DNA of 64,000 bases. It comes from RUG100 sp050953405. Lineage in GTDB: Bacteria > Bacillota > Clostridia > Peptostreptococcales > Anaerovoracaceae. The stretch spans positions 186,001-250,000 of the forward strand of contig JBMNMP010000001.1 of NCBI GenBank assembly GCA_050953405.1, in the 5' to 3' direction. The notes beneath the pieces are model-generated. The model saw only the letters and a list, made by a program, of their open reading frames with translations, was not told the origin of the DNA and made no database searches. Below are positions 60,977 to 64,000 of this stretch, piece after piece. The first letter of the stretch is position 1, and each line of letters starts with the position of its first letter. Position numbers and translations under genes: made by a program.

Positions 60977-61009
60977 ATTCTAAAATATCCTTTTCTTTTC
61001 CTCTCCGGA

Positions 61010-62047
61010 TCAATCGGCAGTGACCCCGCCGGTTTCCAGGGGCTCTTTTCTTTCTATTATATGCCCCTCGGCATCGCACCGTCCTTCACCGTAATCGCCC
61101 TCTTCGGCGAGCACCGCCTTCATTGCGGCGATGGCAACCTCCAGCTCTGAATCGTCGGGCTGCGCTGTCGTTATCTTCTGCAGTGCCAGTCCGGGTATGC
61201 TGAGGATCTTCACAAACCAGTTGTCAGTACTGCCCGCCCATTTCAGGAGCTCGTACGAGAGACCCGCGATCACCGGAATCAGCAATACGCGCGACAGTAT
61301 CCGCCACAGCAGGTTCGGCCAGCCCAGCAGTGAAAACAATATCAGGGCTATCACCAGCACAAACATCAGGAAACTGGTCCCGCACCGCGGGTGCAGCGTG
61401 TAAAACGTCTGGCAGTTCGCCGGAGTCAGCTCCAACCCGTTCTCATAGCAGTGTATGCACTTGTGTTCCGCCCCGTGATACTCAAAGGTGCGCCTGATAT
61501 CAGGCATCTTCGATACTATTACTATATACAATATGAAAAGGGCTATTCTCAGTACGCCCTCAAACAAGTTCAGAAGTATCTCATTGGTGGTGATATGCTT
61601 CATCGCGCTTGTGAGTATAGTCGGCCCTATCATGAAAATGCCCACAGAGAATACTATAGCAAGAAACAGTGAAGAGTACAACATAAAATTCCACACCGCT
61701 TTTTCGCCGTATTTCTCCTCCAGCCAGCTGGTAAAGCGCCCTTGTTCTTCGGGCTGCTGCTCCTCTTCATCATCTTCGTACTGCGCCAGGACGTCGGCAG
61801 AATACATCAAAGTCCTGATTCCCTGCACGAGGCTGGCAAAAAATACAATTGCCCCGCGTATCAGAGGAACTCGGGTGAGTTTTCCGGGACGCGGGTTTTT
61901 CTCGGTTTTTATGTGGATGCCTCCGTCCGGCAGACGCAGGGCTATGGAAGTCCGTTCCGCACCCTTCATCATGATCCCCTCGAGGACCGCCTGACCTCCG
62001 ACCTTGGTCGGATTTGCATCCTTTATGAATATTTTTTTCAGATCCAT
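61010..62047 (-). CDS. DUF1385 (YqhQ-like) membrane protein
   Basis: 345 residues. The family signature KVGGQAVLEGIMMKGAER is near residue 15, and FEYHGAEHKCIHCYENGLELT, with a possible metal-binding His/Cys set, near residue 190. About four to five hydrophobic helices lie between residues 60 and 290 (for example FMLYSSLFLAIVFSVGIFMIGP). The charged tail (DYGEGRCDAEGHII) is cytoplasmic. Function unknown; it regularly sits between rho and prmC in Clostridia. One base overlaps rho (TAATG). The usual rpmE (L31) gene between them is absent here. Confidence 0.92.
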   Translation of the reverse strand: MDLKKIFIKDANPTKVGGQAVLEGIMMKGAERTSIALRLPDGGIHIKTEKNPRPGKLTRVPLIRGAIVFFASLVQGIRTLMYSADVLAQYEDDEEEQQPEEQGRFTSWLEEKYGEKAVWNFMLYSSLFLAIVFSVGIFMIGPTILTSAMKHITTNEILLNLFEGVLRIALFILYIVIVSKMPDIRRTFEYHGAEHKCIHCYENGLELTPANCQTFYTLHPRCGTSFLMFVLVIALILFSLLGWPNLLWRILSRVLLIPVIAGLSYELLKWAGSTDNWFVKILSIPGLALQKITTAQPDDSELEVAIAAMKAVLAEEGDYGEGRCDAEGHIIERKEPLETGGVTAD

Positions 62048-63678
62048 TATAATTTTATCTTTTTGATTATGTTCACAAATTCCCTGTTGTTCCTGGTGTG
62101 CGCCAGATTGTCGATGATCATCTCGGTCACTTCCTGGTTGTCCCCGTTGCCGAGCGCTCTGCGCATATACCAGACCGCCTCCAGCTCTTCCTGGTTCATC
62201 AGCAGATCTTCACGCCGCGTTCCCGACATGTTGAGATTCAATGCAGGGAATATCCTCTTTTCCGACAGTCGCCTGTCGAGATACAGCTCCATATTACCTG
62301 TACCCTTGAACTCCTCAAAGATAACATCGTCCATGCGGCTGCCGGTCTCCACCAGTGCCGTCGCCAGAATGGTGATGCTGCCGCCTTCTTCCAGGTTCCT
62401 CGCCGCACCGAAGAATTTCTTCGGTTTGTAGAGTGCCGCCGGGTCGAGGCCGCCGGACAGCGTCCTCCCCGAAGGGGGTACCGTCAGGTTGTAAGCTCTC
62501 GCCAGCCTGGTGATGGAATCCAGGAGGATGACTACATCTCTGCCCTGCTCTACCAGGCGATGTGCCCTGGCGAGCACCATTTCGGCCACCTTTGCATGAT
62601 GGTGAGGCTGTTCATCGAATGTCGAATATATGACTTCGCCGCGATGAAGTGTACGCTTCATATCGGTGACTTCTTCAGGTCGTTCATCCACCAGGAGAAC
62701 GATGAGATCTATCTCCGGATAGTTCTTTTCTATACTGTTGGCTACTTTCTTCAGGAGCACAGTCTTGCCCGCTTTCGGGGCCGCCACGATCAGGCCTCTC
62801 TGTCCTTTCCCTATGGGAGCCACCAGATCGATCAGCCTCATGGACAGCTCTCTGGGGCTGTCCTCCAGTGTGATCCTCTCGTTGGGGAATATCGGTGTCA
62901 GGTCGTCAAAGTCCGGCCTGTGCTTTGCCTTCAGCGGGTCGTCTCCGTTGACCGTCTTTACATACAGCAGTGCGCCAAACTTTTCATTTTTGTTGGGGAG
63001 ACGCGATATACCGTCGATCTTGTCGCCCGTCTTCAGATTAAAGCGCCTGATCATCTGCGGTGCCACATAGACATCGCGGTCGCTGGTCAGGTAGTTGTCG
63101 AATCTAAGGAAGCCAAAACCGCCCTCGGCGAGCTCGAGCACACCGCAGACCTCAGGTCTGTCATCGCGGTTTTCTTCCTTTTTTCCGTCTTTCTTCTGGT
63201 CCTGCTGATTCTGCTTGTGATTCTTATCCTGCTGAGTCGCTTTAGGCTCCTGATCTTGAGAATTGGAAACACTTTGTTGTGTATTGTTTTCGCCTTCCGG
63301 CTTTTTCTTGTTTGCTTCCGGCGCCGGTGCCGACATAATGACGCCGATCTCCGGTTCCTCTTCGGTCTCCGCCGGTTTCGCTTTCTCCCTGATGACCATG
63401 GGCATGCTGTTTTCTTTTGCCCGGGCCGCCTTCTTCAATGCCGGTTTCTTTTCGGCAACGTCTTCCTTCGGGGCCTCAGTCCTGTTGTGGGCCTTTGCAG
63501 GCGCCGTAATGAAAGCGTTCTCGCTCTTCGGCTGATCTCCCGTCTTCTCCTGTTGCATGGCGAGCATACTATCGATGAGCTCGGCCTTTTTCAGCTTGTT
63601 ATATCCCTTTATTCCGAATGCCTTTGCGATTTCCCGCAACTCAACAACTTTCTTAGATTTTAAGGTGTTTTCATCCAT
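62047..63678 (-). CDS. rho: Transcription termination factor Rho with disordered insert
   Basis: 543 residues. The N-terminal Rho_N helical bundle (SKKVVELREIAKAFGIKGYNKLKKAELI) covers about 1-45. A hydrophilic, low-complexity insert follows to about residue 175, ending in an Asn/Gln-rich tract. Then come the cold-shock RNA-binding domain (GVLELAEGGFGFLRFDNY), the ATPase with Walker A APKAGKTVLL near residue 300, Walker B DVVILLDSITRLARAYN, and the R-loop/Q-loop TRREDLL. All core parts are intact. The ATG at 63678 has AGGAGG 28 bases upstream, an odd distance with a hairpin between. Confidence 0.95.
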   Translation of the reverse strand: MDENTLKSKKVVELREIAKAFGIKGYNKLKKAELIDSMLAMQQEKTGDQPKSENAFITAPAKAHNRTEAPKEDVAEKKPALKKAARAKENSMPMVIREKAKPAETEEEPEIGVIMSAPAPEANKKKPEGENNTQQSVSNSQDQEPKATQQDKNHKQNQQDQKKDGKKEENRDDRPEVCGVLELAEGGFGFLRFDNYLTSDRDVYVAPQMIRRFNLKTGDKIDGISRLPNKNEKFGALLYVKTVNGDDPLKAKHRPDFDDLTPIFPNERITLEDSPRELSMRLIDLVAPIGKGQRGLIVAAPKAGKTVLLKKVANSIEKNYPEIDLIVLLVDERPEEVTDMKRTLHRGEVIYSTFDEQPHHHAKVAEMVLARAHRLVEQGRDVVILLDSITRLARAYNLTVPPSGRTLSGGLDPAALYKPKKFFGAARNLEEGGSITILATALVETGSRMDDVIFEEFKGTGNMELYLDRRLSEKRIFPALNLNMSGTRREDLLMNQEELEAVWYMRRALGNGDNQEVTEMIIDNLAHTRNNREFVNIIKKIKL

Positions 63679-63693
63679 AATATTATACTTAAA

Positions 63694-63707
63694 AAGGCGA
63701 ATGCCTT
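63694..63707 (-). other. Hairpin between the Shine-Dalgarno and the start codon of rho
   Basis: On the minus strand AAGGC (63703-63707) pairs with GCCTT (63694-63698), loop ATTC, followed by TTT. The AGGAGGA at 63707-63713 lies just upstream. Folding would bring the Shine-Dalgarno closer to the ATG, or alternatively act as a small terminator. Confidence 0.45.
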
Positions 63708-63788
63708 CCTCCTGTCAATTGATTTTCTTCTGGAATTGCTGTAATTGCCGGATGGTCCCGGACTTTGTAGATGCCCCTCAACGGGTTA

Positions 63789-63818
63789 ATTATACACCCA
63801 TTGTGGAACATAAGTCAA
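63789..63818 (-). promoter_or_regulatory. Promoter of rho
   Basis: On the minus strand TTGACT (63813-63818) and TATAAT (63789-63794) are 18 bases apart. The leader of about 105 bases leaves room for autoregulation, common for rho. Confidence 0.7.
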
Positions 63819-63888
63819 AAAAATGTCAATATTGTGGAGTATTTTTCACATTTCGCCTCTTTGAAAGCTGCCATATGCAGTCCGTTCT

Positions 63889-64000
63889 TCAGCCGGCCAT
63901 CACGCCGTATACCCTGGGCCTCAGCTTCATGATCAGCACTACGGCGAGTATAGTTTTCAATACATCGCCCGGCAGGAACGGGATCACGCAGGTCACCATG
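63889..64000 (-). CDS. bioY: Biotin transporter BioY, C-terminal end only
   Basis: Only the last 37 codons lie in the window. They read MVTCVIPFLPGDVLKTILAV then VLIMKLRPRVYGVMAG and a TGA at 63889. The FLPGDVLKxxLA segment is typical of the last helix and tail of BioY, the S component of biotin ECF transporters. The start lies beyond 64000. About 70 bases after the stop, the rho promoter begins. Confidence 0.75.
   Translation of the reverse strand, partial: MVTCVIPFLPGDVLKTILAVVLIMKLRPRVYGVMAG

Noticed and set aside
62098..63663. 521-codon open frame on the plus strand opposite rho
   Set aside because: Shadow of rho codons; no family resemblance, no promoter or ribosome binding site.
1..64000. 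Prophage, insertion sequences, CRISPR arrays, tRNA or rRNA genes
   Set aside because: No transposase, integrase, regular repeat array or tRNA-like cloverleaf was noticed; the DnaD/DnaB pair is chromosomal by context (rplI, gdpP).

Overview
This window is a chromosomal segment from an anaerobic Firmicute of class Clostridia. The evidence is gene content: [FeFe]-hydrogenase maturases HydG and HydF, a hybrid-cluster protein, indolepyruvate:ferredoxin oxidoreductase, DnaD-type primosome protein, GdpP/YybS, RnmV-RsmA, and a Rho-DUF1385-PrmC cluster. Regulation also fits: a leucine T-box, GGAGG-type ribosome binding sites and TTGACA/TATAAT promoters. Base composition is somewhat above 50% G+C. An assignment near Anaerovoracaceae / Clostridiales Family XIII is only a guess. 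No rRNA, tRNA, CRISPR array, insertion sequence or phage was seen.

Layout. 1-4.9 kb (minus): IorA, IorB, a PLP aminotransferase, a SanA/YdcF membrane protein and a truncated flavodoxin/ferredoxin protein; probably 2-oxoacid/aromatic amino acid metabolism. 5.1-7.4 kb (plus): ilvE and a DUF815 ATPase. 7.5-15.4 kb (minus): ilvB-ilvN-ilvC-ilvD, purC, an unknown gene that looks frameshifted, and a lone hisD. 15.6-17.1 kb: a SIR2-like protein and a VOC protein. 17.1-23 kb (plus): an SDR gene remnant, then a CUC-specified T-box controlling leuA-leuC-leuD-leuB plus a DUF364 gene. 23-27.5 kb (minus): two secreted FN3-NlpC/P60 paralogues with shared upstream direct repeats, glyA and a GNAT. 27.6-35.4 kb (plus): a full aromatic operon (aroF-tyrA-aroB-aroA-aroC-pheA-aroEK) preceded by a Phe/Tyr-rich leader peptide and a four-segment attenuator. 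35.3-39.8 kb (minus): GNAT, LTA-synthase-like protein, rsmA, rnmV, divIC. 39.8-44.7 kb (minus): a Bce-like FtsX/ABC/two-component module. 44.8-53.8 kb: acyl-ACP thioesterase (plus), then dnaD, dnaB, rplI, gdpP, yybS, hydF, hydG (minus), with an unclassified terminator-containing leader in front of hydG. 54.1-60 kb: aldehyde dehydrogenase, EamA transporter, Crp/Fnr regulator, hcp with a probable class-II operator, and an unknown partner gene. 60.1-64 kb (minus): prmC, DUF1385, rho with a disordered insert, and the end of bioY.

The window is dominated by amino acid biosynthesis: nearly all branched-chain steps (ilvB/N/C/D/E, leuA/B/C/D) and nearly all Phe/Tyr steps are present. Dehydroquinate dehydratase is the one shikimate step missing. 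Three different leader-RNA controls lie in front of metabolic operons: tRNA-sensing (leu), ribosome-stalling attenuation (aro) and an unknown leader (hydG). The strongest new-looking signals are the Phe/Tyr attenuator and the hydG leader.
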